Shown piece after piece: positions 1 to 8,738 of a stretch of DNA of 64,000 nucleotides. A model generated the notes under the pieces. That model was given only the letters and a program-made list of their open reading frames with translations, did no database searches and was not told the origin of the DNA. The stretch is from Flammeovirga aprica JL-4 (GTDB taxonomy: Bacteria > Bacteroidota > Bacteroidia > Cytophagales > Flammeovirgaceae): the NCBI RefSeq assembly GCF_012844305.1, contig NZ_JABANE010000021.1, positions 1 through 64,000 of the forward strand, written 5' to 3'. How positions within the stretch are numbered: the first letter of the stretch is position 1; each line of letters begins with the position of its first letter. A program made the position numbers and the translations under genes.

Positions 1-76
1 CTATAACTTTTGTTTTACGACCCATAATTAGGGTATAAATATAGCTTATATTTTAATTTGTCTCAGTACTTAGTAC

Positions 77-508
77 TTAATATTTGTATAAAATCCCTCC
101 ATCATACTCTTGAATATTCAACTGCACCTGATCTCCGTCAACCTGTAAATTTGAAATATCAAATGACAGTTCTTTAGTGATATATGCTTCGCAAGCTTCT
201 GGATTTTTCATGGATAACCTCAAGTTTCTTTGTGGAGGAAATGATTCTAATATTAGCCCCTGATCCACTAATTTCACTTCCCAAGACTCTCCACTACAAC
301 CACTAGCACTAAAGTTGACCAGTAAACAATCTCCCTCAATTTCTACTTTATTGATTTGCACATAATCAGAAGGTGCATTAGCATATTCTTCTTCACTAAC
401 CACTGTCACTAAATCACAATTCGTTGGTGTCACATTATTAGAAGTTGTGTTTTTAGAACAACTAAATAGTGTAAAGTAGATAAAAGCAACGATAAATAAG
501 TATTTCAT
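77..508 (-). CDS. Putative lipoprotein of unknown function
   Basis: A 143-residue protein that I do not recognise. Residues 1-17 form a lipoprotein signal peptide: one lysine, a hydrophobic run, and the lipobox LFSC with the cysteine at about position 17. It is followed by a short Ser/Thr/Asn-rich linker, so the mature protein should be a lipid-anchored domain of about 120 residues. Three more cysteines lie in the mature part (CDL, GDC and SGCSG regions), plus one in PEAC, which could form disulphides in the periplasm. It is the last of a leftward row of small genes, 61 bp after the formylglycine-generating-enzyme-like lipoprotein, and may be co-transcribed with it. Function is unknown. Confidence 0.6.
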   Translation of the reverse strand: MKYLFIVAFIYFTLFSCSKNTTSNNVTPTNCDLVTVVSEEEYANAPSDYVQINKVEIEGDCLLVNFSASGCSGESWEVKLVDQGLILESFPPQRNLRLSMKNPEACEAYITKELSFDISNLQVDGDQVQLNIQEYDGGILYKY

Positions 509-569
509 TTTTTATTGATTATTTAATTTAAAGTCTTTTGAGAAGACGCGTTTAATAGTAGAATAATGA

Positions 570-1403
570 TTATTTATCCTTTGCAATTCTAAAACCAAAA
601 CCATCATTTCGGGTATTTATAGGCGACTGATACCTTATTTCTGGCATATGAAATCCTTGTTGTAAGGGTTTGCCGTTTTCATCTAGTGCATTATAAAACC
701 AACTGATTCCTTTAGATATTTTATCTTCACCATCAGGCGGTCCTTGTGGATTAATTCTGCTCACTAAACTATCTTTTTCAGGGTTATACCAGTCAAAGAC
801 CCATTCGGTCACATTTCCTGTCATATCATAAATACCCAACTCATTTGGTTTTAGAAGTCCTACTTTATGGAAGGTGCTGTCTGAGTTTTCTCCTACCCAT
901 CCAATTTCCAACTGATTATTACTTCCGCTGTATATATATCCTTTGCTTTTCTGCCCTCCTTTTGCAGCATACTCCCACTCCGCTTCTGTTGGCAACCGTC
1001 CCCCTGCCCAATGGGCAAAATCATTCGCTTCATCCCAAGTAGCTAACATTGGGTTATCCTTTTTCCATTTATAATACACCTTTTGTCCATAGGCATTTTC
1101 AATAGGTGGCTCGGGCATTTCTCTACCCGTGCTTTCACAAAATTCTCGAAATTGTCCTACTGTAATTTCATACTTACTGATATAAAAATCACTGATTTCA
1201 ACAAAGCGGTGACGACTTGCAAAACCTCTTATAGTATCTCCTTTTGGACTTATTACTATTTGATTTTTCCCTTGTTCAAAAGTTCCTCCTTCTACAAATA
1301 CCCAATCCACTTTATCCGTTTTTGGTTTTGGTTGGCAGGAGATAAAAAGTAAAGCAATGAGTGTAATCGTTAATTTATTGGGTTGTATCAGTATTGCTTT
1401 CAT
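570..1403 (-). CDS. SUMF1/FGE-like (formylglycine-generating enzyme family) lipoprotein
   Basis: A 277-residue protein with a lipoprotein signal (lipobox FISC near residue 23) and a C-type-lectin-fold FGE/SUMF1 domain. Family marks are the opening VEGGTFEQG, the FYISKYEITVGQF segment, WDEANDFAHWAGGRLPTEAEWEYAAKGG, YDMTGNVTEWVFDWY and the closing GFGFRIAKDK. In sulfatase activation this fold converts a cysteine to formylglycine. Most Bacteroidota lipoprotein members (GldJ/GldK relatives, for example) are not known to have that activity, and no sulfatase gene is nearby. The name therefore describes fold, not reaction. The gene follows the isochorismatase-like gene after 6 bp, so the two are probably one transcript. 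Confidence 0.85.
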   Translation of the reverse strand: MKAILIQPNKLTITLIALLFISCQPKPKTDKVDWVFVEGGTFEQGKNQIVISPKGDTIRGFASRHRFVEISDFYISKYEITVGQFREFCESTGREMPEPPIENAYGQKVYYKWKKDNPMLATWDEANDFAHWAGGRLPTEAEWEYAAKGGQKSKGYIYSGSNNQLEIGWVGENSDSTFHKVGLLKPNELGIYDMTGNVTEWVFDWYNPEKDSLVSRINPQGPPDGEDKISKGISWFYNALDENGKPLQQGFHMPEIRYQSPINTRNDGFGFRIAKDK

Positions 1404-1409
1404 TTGAAA

Positions 1410-1952
1410 TTACTTGATCAACGATAAAATCTCTTTAAACTCTTTTCTCTGTGATGTCCTCATTAACTCATAAAGACACATCTCTACATTTGTGATTCCC
1501 ACTCCTGCTCTCTCAAACTTGCTTAATGCAATATCAATATTCTCTTTCTTACGTGAAGATATAGCGTCAGCAACCACCTCCACAGTATAGTTTCGCTGTA
1601 GTAATCCCATTACTGTTTGGTACACACAAATATGAGCTTCAATACCACAGATGATCCAGTTTTGTTTATTGAGCGCCTTAATTCTATTTTCTACAGCCTC
1701 TTCAGCCATTGCATTGAAATAGAACTTCGGAATAGGTTCATTATTATCTTTCATGTGAACTGATAGCTCTTCTATTGTTCCTCCTAACCCTTCAGGATTT
1801 TGCTCTAACCAAACTACAGGAACATCTAAAATCTGACAACCTCTCAAGAGATTTTTAATATTCTTGATGGTCGTCTCACTTTCATGTACCTTCCTTGCAA
1901 GATTTCCTTGTACATCTACTAATATTAAACCGGTATATTCAACGTTTAGCAT
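1410..1952 (-). CDS. Isochorismatase-family cysteine hydrolase
   Basis: A 180-residue single-domain protein of the isochorismatase-like (YcaC/nicotinamidase) fold, at the usual length. The catalytic triad of the family can be placed: Asp13 in LILVDVQ, Lys76 in PIPKFYF, and nucleophile Cys109 in IEAHICVYQT, preceded by the usual GIEAH element. Such enzymes hydrolyse C-N or C-O bonds of small amides, and the natural substrate cannot be read from sequence. The segment VEVVADAISSRKKENIDIAL is the standard region after the nucleophile helix. The protein should be cytosolic. It is placed 6 bp upstream of the FGE-like lipoprotein gene. Confidence 0.88.
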   Translation of the reverse strand: MLNVEYTGLILVDVQGNLARKVHESETTIKNIKNLLRGCQILDVPVVWLEQNPEGLGGTIEELSVHMKDNNEPIPKFYFNAMAEEAVENRIKALNKQNWIICGIEAHICVYQTVMGLLQRNYTVEVVADAISSRKKENIDIALSKFERAGVGITNVEMCLYELMRTSQRKEFKEILSLIK

Positions 1953-2075
1953 ATTCCCTTTCTTAAAGTTTCAAAATTGACCAATTTGTTTATTCTTCAA
2001 TATCAGAATGAATGTTTCATTATACATTAAAGATAAAAATAAAGCTTTCGTTAGTAATATAATTATAAGTTCAAA

Positions 2076-2675
2076 TTACTCTGAAAAGAAGTCTGGATTT
2101 TTATATTGCTTCGTCTTATAATATTTCGGTCGCGTATCTAATCGAACATGCAACCAAATTACACCTAAACCTGCTGTATTCAGCCAAATCTGTTTTCCTT
2201 TTTTCAATTCACTCTCTACTTGGATCGCTATGGTTTGAAAAAGTCCTTCTATCTGCTCTTTATCACCACCTTCCAGAAAAGATCCTAAGTGCTTATAAAT
2301 GTCTCCTTCTTTTGTCTTTACAGGGACAATCAAACGAGCATTTCTCCCTAAATTATCAAAATTTACAATGGCATTATCGATTTCAAAATGTTCGCTAAAT
2401 GCCTGTTCATCCATGACTCTTTTAGCATAACTATTGGTCTTTCGGATCACCAACTCATAGTCTTTGTCAAGGTCTTTCTGCAATAAAGGAGGATGTTCCC
2501 AGAAGAAGGAATTCCCTAAGACTTCAAGTAGTTTACATGTATAAAAATCAATGAAGGAACTGCTCGTTTTCCATAAATCAAAAACTTCTGAAAAAGACAA
2601 ATTCTTATCCCCGTCTTGTATTTTTAGCCTTGCGGCATGTTCATTTTTACCTAATGTGATAAATGTATACATCAA
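2076..2675 (-). CDS. DUF6940 family protein
   Basis: A 199-residue soluble protein. It matches the uncharacterised DUF6940 family as I know it, with an FFWEHPPL segment in the first half, a central FDNLGRNARLIVP, and the highly conserved C-terminal WLNTAGLGVIWLHVRLD followed by RPKYY. No catalytic motif is known for the family, and I infer nothing beyond a compact alpha/beta domain. Two Met codons open the frame (MMYTF), and either could be the start. It lies in the leftward row of small genes, 43 bp after the COQ4-motif gene. Confidence 0.75.
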   Translation of the reverse strand: MMYTFITLGKNEHAARLKIQDGDKNLSFSEVFDLWKTSSSFIDFYTCKLLEVLGNSFFWEHPPLLQKDLDKDYELVIRKTNSYAKRVMDEQAFSEHFEIDNAIVNFDNLGRNARLIVPVKTKEGDIYKHLGSFLEGGDKEQIEGLFQTIAIQVESELKKGKQIWLNTAGLGVIWLHVRLDTRPKYYKTKQYKNPDFFSE

Positions 2676-2718
2676 TAAAATTGGTTTGATTGTTAGAAGA
2701 GGTTACAAGCTAGCAACA

Positions 2719-3264
2719 TCAAACCAAAAAGTAAATTCCTACCCCTATCAAAAGTAAAGGGAACAAGAAGACAACTTCACTCACTATGCACCAAAAAACA
2801 AATTGAATCCAATGCATTACACTCATTTTCGTTTTTTTCTCTTTATGAATCAATCTCTTCAATTCTTCCAGCTCCATTTTCATAAAACCTTCCCTACTCA
2901 CCTTTAAATCGATGACTCCATTGTCATTCAAGCCTTGTTTAAAACCTTGTAATACCGCTTTAGGATGCATTAATAACACATAACCCATTGCCCAAAGGCT
3001 CAAAACACCCAATAAAACATGCTTCCACATACCCGTTGCGATCTCCCAACCACATATAAAGCCTTCCCCTTTCCAGGAGGTGTCACAGTCATTCAAAATA
3101 TGTTGAATATCATGGATGTGAAGTGCGTCTTTTCTAAACTGAGGGTTGGGCATTGTCAATACAATTCCAAAAATATTGATATCAAAAGTTTTATCATCGA
3201 TACCTCCATCATCAGGAATTCCGTTTGCTCTGTAGAAGTCTACTAATAGTTTATCCAAAGTCAT
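2719..3264 (-). CDS. COQ4-motif membrane protein
   Basis: A 181-residue protein whose N-terminal half carries the signature of the ubiquinone-biosynthesis COQ4 family, HDxxHx11E: His51, Asp52, His55 and Glu67 in HDIQHILNDCDTSWKGE. In eukaryotic COQ4 this motif binds a divalent metal next to a quinone-head site. The second half has a hydrophobic segment around residues 78-100 and another at the C-terminus (about 150-181), so the protein should sit in the inner membrane. Bacteroidota normally make menaquinone, so a role in ubiquinone synthesis is not implied. The neighbours give no hint. The motif is clear but the function is open. Confidence 0.6.
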   Translation of the reverse strand: MTLDKLLVDFYRANGIPDDGGIDDKTFDINIFGIVLTMPNPQFRKDALHIHDIQHILNDCDTSWKGEGFICGWEIATGMWKHVLLGVLSLWAMGYVLLMHPKAVLQGFKQGLNDNGVIDLKVSREGFMKMELEELKRLIHKEKKTKMSVMHWIQFVFWCIVSEVVFLFPLLLIGVGIYFLV

Positions 3265-3345
3265 TATTAAGCAGTTTTAAATCGTTATATTTTAAAAGTT
3301 AGGTACTAAGACTAAATTCACAATAATTAATTATTGACTTAGTAC

Positions 3346-3972
3346 TTATTTAGCTGTTTCTGTCTTAAAAGAGGCTAATTCATCAGGATGTTTTAAAGCG
3401 TATTCTTTAAAAAAGTCTAATGCTCCTCTCCCTATTTCAAGGTATTTAGCACAAAATGGAGTAAGTATTTCCTGATCTACCAAAAACTGATATTGTTCAT
3501 CAACTTTAATTTCTTTTAAAGCCGATTCATCATTTTTTTTGAAATACCTTTCAGCCAATACTAACAATTGATATTGTTCAGTTGCTCCAATATGCATTAA
3601 GCCTCTTTTGATGGGATCAAGGTACTTACCATATCCATTAATGAAGAATTGAACAAAACCACCATTTGAAACCTGTGCATCCAAATACCACCAAAAGTAA
3701 ATAAATTTCTGAGCATAGTTGAAGCGTACACACCTTTCTTCTTCATACTTACTGTGATCCACATAAAGCGAAAGTGGCTCTAACACATACCATCCAAAGT
3801 CCATTCCTGTCAAGGATTCAAATTGCTCTTTTTCTAGATTGGGGATAAACGGATTAGTTTCATCAAATTTCCAATAAATTGAAGCTTTTTGGTCAGGACT
3901 TTCCTCAAATATTGGCGTAGAAGATGCTTTTTTAATAGAAAGGTAACTTTTTAACAGAGTAAATAGTTTCAT
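3346..3972 (-). CDS. DUF4375 (DMP19-like) family protein
   Basis: A 208-residue soluble protein. The centre (about residues 90-150) reads FIYFWWYLDAQVSNGGFVQFF followed by a helical segment with MHIGATEQYQLL. This is the hallmark of the DUF4375/DMP19 family, whose Neisseria member is a DNA mimic. The signature NGGFxQ(F/Y) is well preserved. No enzymatic motif is visible. The gene is preceded by 559 bp without a convincing gene and followed by a short inverted repeat at 3302-3347. Confidence 0.75.
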   Translation of the reverse strand: MKLFTLLKSYLSIKKASSTPIFEESPDQKASIYWKFDETNPFIPNLEKEQFESLTGMDFGWYVLEPLSLYVDHSKYEEERCVRFNYAQKFIYFWWYLDAQVSNGGFVQFFINGYGKYLDPIKRGLMHIGATEQYQLLVLAERYFKKNDESALKEIKVDEQYQFLVDQEILTPFCAKYLEIGRGALDFFKEYALKHPDELASFKTETAK

Positions 3973-4478
3973 GTTGCTTTAATAAAGTTTGTGTTTTAAT
4001 TCTCCTCAAGATCTGTCATCTTTTAGAAGAGATATCTCATTTTATAGTTTACTGTTATGAAGTTATGAAAAATACTAAAACCATAAAATATTCTCTTTAT
4101 AAAAAGGCATCAAAGTTTGAAAACGGTGTTTATATAATCGGGAAGAATATTAGTAACTAGGGAGGAAAAACAAAATGATATCAACTTATGATGAAGGTCT
4201 TTTCCAATGAAAAATAGATTTAGATTCATAACAAATATTTCTAATCCCAATTCACATTAAACCTTAATAACAATTAACTAAATCATATCTTTCCTTTCCA
4301 CCTAAAAGAGATGTAGTATTGTATTGAAATAAAAAGGTACATTGATGTGGTTCTTTTGCTTGGTACTCCTAATTACTTTGAGCAAAAAGACATGAAAGCA
4401 ATATGTTTTCTCAAAGCCAATATCTCTGGATAGGGTTCCCCTCTTTCTAACCATTCGGTTACTGACACCAATTACCAT

Positions 4479-4511
4479 AAAGTTTAAGAGCATATATATG
4501 CTTGAAACTTT
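4479..4511. promoter_or_regulatory. Inverted repeat just upstream of the BCCT transporter gene
   Basis: An imperfect palindrome. The outer arms AAAGTTT (4479-4485) and AAACTTT (4505-4511) flank an inner GCATATATATGC (4490-4501), with a small 2x1 internal loop. It ends 20 bp before the ATG, so it could be a repressor operator or an mRNA hairpin close to the ribosome site. The rest of 3973-4531 is AT-rich and holds only a 63-codon leftward frame without family resemblance. Confidence 0.4.
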
Positions 4512-4531
4512 AGTATCAAAAAAATCTTATT

Positions 4532-6115
4532 ATGAAACATCACGTTCGAAGTGATAAAAAAACTTTTATGGGCATAAAAGCAAATGCCACAGTATCACTA
4601 GCCTCCATTTTTATTATCTCAATATTGGTTACAGCTACATTAATAAAAGGTCAATCTATGGAAGATTGGTTCAAACTAACACAAGTCAATGTATCAAATA
4701 GCGTAGGATGGTTTTTTATCCTTCTCGTCAACTTCGTTTTTATCTACACCATCTATTTAGGTATTAGTAAGTTTGGTAAAATAAAAATTGGTGGAGTTAA
4801 TGCCAAAGCAGATTTTTCTAAAGGATCTTGGTTTGCGATGCTTTTTAGTGCGGGTATGGGAATTGGTTTATTATTTTGGTCGGTAGGCGAACCCATTTCG
4901 CACTTCAACAATAACCCTTTCATCAGTAATACAGAGAACCCTGCCAAAGCTGCAGAATTAGCAGTGAGTTTATCGTTAATGCATTGGGGATTTCATGCTT
5001 GGTCATTGTATGCCTTTGTAGGATTAGCTTTAGCATTTTTTACTTTTAATTTAAAACTCCCCCTCACTATACGTTCTATATTTCATCCCATTTTTGGGAA
5101 TAAAATATATGGTTTACTGGGCGATATTATTGATGTAATTGCTGTAATAGCCACATTGTTTGGTCTAGCTTCTTCCTTAGGTTTTGGAGTGCAACAAATA
5201 AATTCAGGTCTTACTTATTTATTTGAAATTCCTTCTACAACCACAATACAAATTGTACTAATAACCATTATCACTGGGTTTGCAACGCTTTCTTTGATTT
5301 TAGGGCTAGATAAAGGCATTCGATTCTTAAGCGAAGTTAGCTTGAAACTGGCATTTGTACTGTTAGTTATAGTCATAGCGATTGGTCCTACAGTTTTCTT
5401 ACTGAAAGCATTTGTTCAAAATATTGGATTCTATCTATTTAACTTTTTTGAAATGGGCTTTTGGACAAATTCATATGAAGGTGTTGGGGAGAAAAATAGC
5501 TGGCAAAACCAATGGACTATCTTTTATTGGGCTTGGTGGGTTTCATGGTCTCCTTTTGTGGGTATTTTTATTGCTAGAATCTCTAAAGGCCGTACTATCA
5601 GAGAATTTGTATTTGGGGTAATTATAGTACCAACTCTATTAACATTCTTCTGGTTTTCGATCTTCGGAGGAAGTGCACTGTATCAGGAGCTATTAGGAAA
5701 TCATATTGTTTCTGAGGCTGTGAATAAAGATTTTTCAACGGCCATTTATTATTTATTAGAACAGTACCCTTTAACTAAATTGACTTCAGTTCTTACCATC
5801 ATTTTAGTAACCCTTTTCTTTGTAACCTCTTCTGATTCTGGGTCTTTTGTGGTGGATATGTTAACTTCTGGAGGTAAACATGATGCTCCAAAATCACAAA
5901 AAGTATTTTGGGCTTCCATGGAAGGCTTAATTGCTGGAGTACTTTTGATGGGTGGCGGATTAGCAGCAATTCAAACAGCAACTGTTTTGTCAGGATTACC
6001 TTTTGCTTTACTCATTATCGTTATGTGTTATAGCTTATACAAGGCAGTTAATGATTACTATAAAAAGTATTACATTTTTAAAAATGAAGATAAAAAAGAA
6101 GCTATTGAAGTTTAA
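4532..6115 (+). CDS. BCCT-family betaine/carnitine/choline transporter
   Basis: A 527-residue inner-membrane carrier of the betaine-choline-carnitine family, at the usual length, with about 12 hydrophobic segments. Family marks are the glycine-rich stretch SAGMGIGLLFWSVGEP around residue 110, as in BetP-type sodium-coupled carriers, and the conserved tryptophan region YWAWWVSWSPFVGIFIARIS around residue 330. The late motif TSSDSGSFVVDML is also typical. The short tails suggest little osmosensing apparatus. It imports a quaternary-ammonium compatible solute such as glycine betaine, fitting a marine lifestyle; the exact solute is not determinable. It is a single-gene unit with a strong stem-loop after the stop and an inverted repeat before the start. 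Confidence 0.93.
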   Translation: MKHHVRSDKKTFMGIKANATVSLASIFIISILVTATLIKGQSMEDWFKLTQVNVSNSVGWFFILLVNFVFIYTIYLGISKFGKIKIGGVNAKADFSKGSWFAMLFSAGMGIGLLFWSVGEPISHFNNNPFISNTENPAKAAELAVSLSLMHWGFHAWSLYAFVGLALAFFTFNLKLPLTIRSIFHPIFGNKIYGLLGDIIDVIAVIATLFGLASSLGFGVQQINSGLTYLFEIPSTTTIQIVLITIITGFATLSLILGLDKGIRFLSEVSLKLAFVLLVIVIAIGPTVFLLKAFVQNIGFYLFNFFEMGFWTNSYEGVGEKNSWQNQWTIFYWAWWVSWSPFVGIFIARISKGRTIREFVFGVIIVPTLLTFFWFSIFGGSALYQELLGNHIVSEAVNKDFSTAIYYLLEQYPLTKLTSVLTIILVTLFFVTSSDSGSFVVDMLTSGGKHDAPKSQKVFWASMEGLIAGVLLMGGGLAAIQTATVLSGLPFALLIIVMCYSLYKAVNDYYKKYYIFKNEDKKEAIEV

Positions 6116-6146
6116 CTATTAAAATAAGATAAATAATAGTATTATT

Positions 6147-6189
6147 AAGAGGTCATTTAGAAGAAATAATTCAGTCTAAATGACCTCTT
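6147..6189. terminator. Bidirectional stem-loop terminator
   Basis: A perfect 14-bp stem, AAGAGGTCATTTAG (6147-6160) with CTAAATGACCTCTT (6176-6189), and a 15-nt loop. It lies between the convergent transporter and 2H phosphoesterase genes. Confidence 0.8.
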
Positions 6190-6248
6190 GTTATACATTA
6201 CATTAGATCTGTTCTCTGGGATAGAATTAACGGTTCCCCTCTGAGAGA

Positions 6249-6992
6249 TTAATGTAATGGAAATTGATACAAGCCCTTCACTTTCTCCTTTCGCTGATAC
6301 CAATCGTTATACACCAAGTCTATATTGTTTACTTTTACAGTTCCGAAATAATGATTGCGATACTTTTCTACTAAATCCAAAAACTTGTTCTTTTCTTCAA
6401 GCTTTTCTTTCAACCTCACTATAGTAGAATGAGCCGTTTGTAATACATACCTTATGTCGATTGACTGTTCTAAACTTGTAGACATAAACTCACTCCTCAA
6501 CCGGTTGCGGATATTATTCAAAACATTATCCTTCACAAATCCTTGAAGTAAAATACAAGATGGTGAAGCAGTTACCCCTTTAAAAAGCACATCAAAACTC
6601 TCTATTGAATCAAGACTTTTCTTTATTGTATTAATGTAATCCTCAATAGAAATTTTATCAAGACTAAAGCCATCGTAACATGTAATAATTGACATCACAG
6701 TCACGTGAATATCGGTATCAGGATAGAAATACTGTCGGGGTTCCACTGCTCTAAGCTGAGAAAGAAACCCTTGGATATTCTTTAAAACTAATTCATCCGG
6801 CTTTAAAATTAGAGATATTCCAAATCTCCTATCATCTTTAGCATCAATCAGCTTATCCAACTGATAATTATCTGTTTTAAATTTGGTTACAGCTTCATGG
6901 TACAGGTTGTTATAAAATTCAATGTTGTTCATTTCGTTAAAATGGTTTTGATAGTTTCGTAATTCACTTATTGGTAAAAATATACTGTTCAT
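6249..6992 (-). CDS. 2H phosphoesterase superfamily protein
   Basis: A 247-residue protein with the two His-x-Thr motifs of 2H phosphoesterases: His96-Val-Thr98 in DIHVTVMS and His188-Ser-Thr190 in TAHSTIVRL, about 90 residues apart as in LigT and 2'-5' RNA ligase-like proteins. Each motif lies in a predicted beta strand. These enzymes act on 2',3'-cyclic or 2'-5' phosphodiesters of RNA or nucleotides, and some relatives are annotated as mutarotase-like. The substrate is unknown. The start at 6992 is the first ATG; an internal Met21 is an alternative. It is a single-gene unit, divergent from the alpha/beta hydrolase operon. Confidence 0.8.
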   Translation of the reverse strand: MNSIFLPISELRNYQNHFNEMNNIEFYNNLYHEAVTKFKTDNYQLDKLIDAKDDRRFGISLILKPDELVLKNIQGFLSQLRAVEPRQYFYPDTDIHVTVMSIITCYDGFSLDKISIEDYINTIKKSLDSIESFDVLFKGVTASPSCILLQGFVKDNVLNNIRNRLRSEFMSTSLEQSIDIRYVLQTAHSTIVRLKEKLEEKNKFLDLVEKYRNHYFGTVKVNNIDLVYNDWYQRKEKVKGLYQFPLH

Positions 6993-7112
6993 ATTAAGCA
7001 GGAAACATAGTTTTTAGCTTAACAATGTTCTACAGTACAATTCAAATAACATAAATATTTCATATTAATTCAATAAAAAAAATGTTTCCAATAATTAATA
7101 TTACCTAATAGG

Positions 7113-7132
7113 TGTTATTAAGATTAATAACA
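7113..7132. promoter_or_regulatory. Dyad in the divergent promoter region 6993-7362
   Basis: TGTTATT and AATAACA form a 7-bp inverted repeat with a 6-bp spacer. It lies in the AT-rich 370-bp space between the 2H phosphoesterase gene and the hydrolase-SRPBCC-AraC operon. It could be an operator. Nothing else is recognisable in that space. Confidence 0.25.
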
Positions 7133-7362
7133 GTGATTTTTAAAGTCCTCAGCTTCGAATAAAAGTGTTATTTAGTACTGTTTTTATGGGCTATGGTAAT
7201 CTTTAAAATTCCTTTAAGAACAAAATAAGCCAAACTCTGATATCTTATTTGAAGATGTTGATAGACTATTTCTGCATTATATATCCATCCTACTGCAATA
7301 TGTGTACTTTATCAAAGCAAACAATGATGAACTTTGTTATGTAATCAAAAATTAAAATTGTT

Positions 7363-8235
7363 ATGCTTTCGAAATTACTATCTAATTCCATTGTTAAAGG
7401 CGGTGTTTCACCTGTGTTTGATCTTCCAAGCGATTATGGGTTGCCCTATGAAGAAGTCACTTTTAATGCAAAAGACGGTGTACAACTTTCAGGTTGGCTG
7501 ATCAAAGGCAACACCGATAAGGTGATTATTCAATCTCACTATGGCGTGCAGTCCAGTAGATCTGGCTATACTCCTGAGGGAAAAGGAATGATGAAAATGT
7601 GGAAAGAAGATATTGCTTTTCTGAAACATGTTAAACATCTCCATAGCAAAGGGTACTCTGTACTGATGTATGATTTCAGAAATCATGGCAATAGTGATGA
7701 AGGTACTTCTCCGTGGGTAACTTGGGGTCCTGAAGAAAGAAAAGATGTAATTGCCGCTGTGGAATTTATCACTCAGCATGAAGATTACAATAATGCTCAA
7801 ATTGGATTGTTGAGTATTTGTATGGGTGCAGCGTCTTCTACCTATGCTTTCGGTGATGGAGTGAAAGAATTTGATAATATCAAAGCAATGGTCGCTATAC
7901 AACCACTTCGATACCTTGACTTTATAAAGGCATTAGGATTAGATAACTTTATAGGGAAAGGTGTAACTAAACTCAACAATGAGAGAACAGGAATTGCGAT
8001 GGATGAGGTTTCTTTTATGCCCAACGTCAAAGATATCACTGTCCCTACATTATTGGTTCAAAATCAAAATGATGAGTATTTAAATAAACAGTCTATCGAC
8101 GAATATTTTGATGCACTGACGGTTGAAAAGAAAATGATCTGGTTGGACTTGGATAAGAAAAGAGCCGCAGGTTATGATTACCTTACAAAGCATCCTGAGG
8201 AGCTCTTATTCTGGTTTGATCAATATTTAAAATAA
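7363..8235 (+). CDS. Alpha/beta hydrolase with a cysteine nucleophile elbow
   Basis: A 290-residue alpha/beta-hydrolase-fold protein. The oxyanion region DFRNHGNSDEG and the late NQNDEY (acid) are typical of the fold. At the nucleophile elbow, where most members have G-x-S-x-G, this protein reads Ser151-Ile-Cys153-Met-Gly155. The nucleophile would then be Cys153, as in dienelactone hydrolase (G-x-C-x-G). A histidine candidate lies in TKHPEE near the C-terminus. There is no signal peptide, so it should be cytosolic. It is the first of a three-gene unit: 5 bp on comes an SRPBCC protein gene, then an AraC regulator. The substrate is unknown. Confidence 0.85.
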   Translation: MLSKLLSNSIVKGGVSPVFDLPSDYGLPYEEVTFNAKDGVQLSGWLIKGNTDKVIIQSHYGVQSSRSGYTPEGKGMMKMWKEDIAFLKHVKHLHSKGYSVLMYDFRNHGNSDEGTSPWVTWGPEERKDVIAAVEFITQHEDYNNAQIGLLSICMGAASSTYAFGDGVKEFDNIKAMVAIQPLRYLDFIKALGLDNFIGKGVTKLNNERTGIAMDEVSFMPNVKDITVPTLLVQNQNDEYLNKQSIDEYFDALTVEKKMIWLDLDKKRAAGYDYLTKHPEELLFWFDQYLK

Positions 8236-8240
8236 AAACA

Positions 8241-8738
8241 ATGACACTACTTAGTTCTAAATTGTTCATATTCTTATTCATCACTTTCATTCTTTTAGCT
8301 ATTTTATTTATGATTGGTAAAAAATCTGTAAGCACACAAGTTCAAATCAATACTTCTCCTGAAAAAGTATGGAGTGTTCTGTCAAATGCTGAAACAGTAA
8401 AACAATGGAATAAAGTATTGATTCCTCTAAAAGGTCAACTTAAAGAGGGAAGTGTAATCAACTATGAATTCTATCAAGATGAAGGTGGAAAAGCTTCTAA
8501 GATCGATGCTAAAGTGGAGAAAATCATTGAACAGAAAATGATTAATCAAAAAGGTGGAGTACCACTGATATTGACTTTTGATCATAAGTATATATTAGAG
8601 TCTTCTCCTTCAGGAACAACAGTAAAAATACATGAAGAATACAAAGGTATTATAGTTCCGTTTTGGAACCCTTCTCCTGTAGAAAAAGCATATGAACGTT
8701 TATTAAATCAACTAAAAGATTATATTGAAAATGAGTGA
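8241..8738 (+). CDS. Membrane-anchored SRPBCC (START/Bet v1-like) protein
   Basis: A 165-residue protein. Residues 7-26 form one strongly hydrophobic segment, a membrane anchor or uncleaved signal. The rest matches polyketide-cyclase/SRPBCC proteins: VQINTSPEKVWSVLSNAETVKQWN at the start of the domain, then alternating strands and a closing amphipathic helix (VEKAYERLLNQLKDYIE). The fold makes a cavity for small hydrophobic ligands. It starts 5 bp after the hydrolase gene and its last 8 bases overlap the AraC gene (ATGAGTGA), so the three are very probably co-translated. Confidence 0.8.
   Translation: MTLLSSKLFIFLFITFILLAILFMIGKKSVSTQVQINTSPEKVWSVLSNAETVKQWNKVLIPLKGQLKEGSVINYEFYQDEGGKASKIDAKVEKIIEQKMINQKGGVPLILTFDHKYILESSPSGTTVKIHEEYKGIIVPFWNPSPVEKAYERLLNQLKDYIENE

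Noticed and set aside
570..1403. Sulfatase-activating formylglycine-generating enzyme
   Set aside because: It is a lipoprotein member without a sulfatase partner; most such members lack proven activity, so only the fold is claimed.
4302..4493. 63-codon leftward frame before the BCCT gene
   Set aside because: No family resemblance, no signal or membrane pattern, and another frame of the same stretch reads equally protein-like over about 30 codons. At most it is a remnant.
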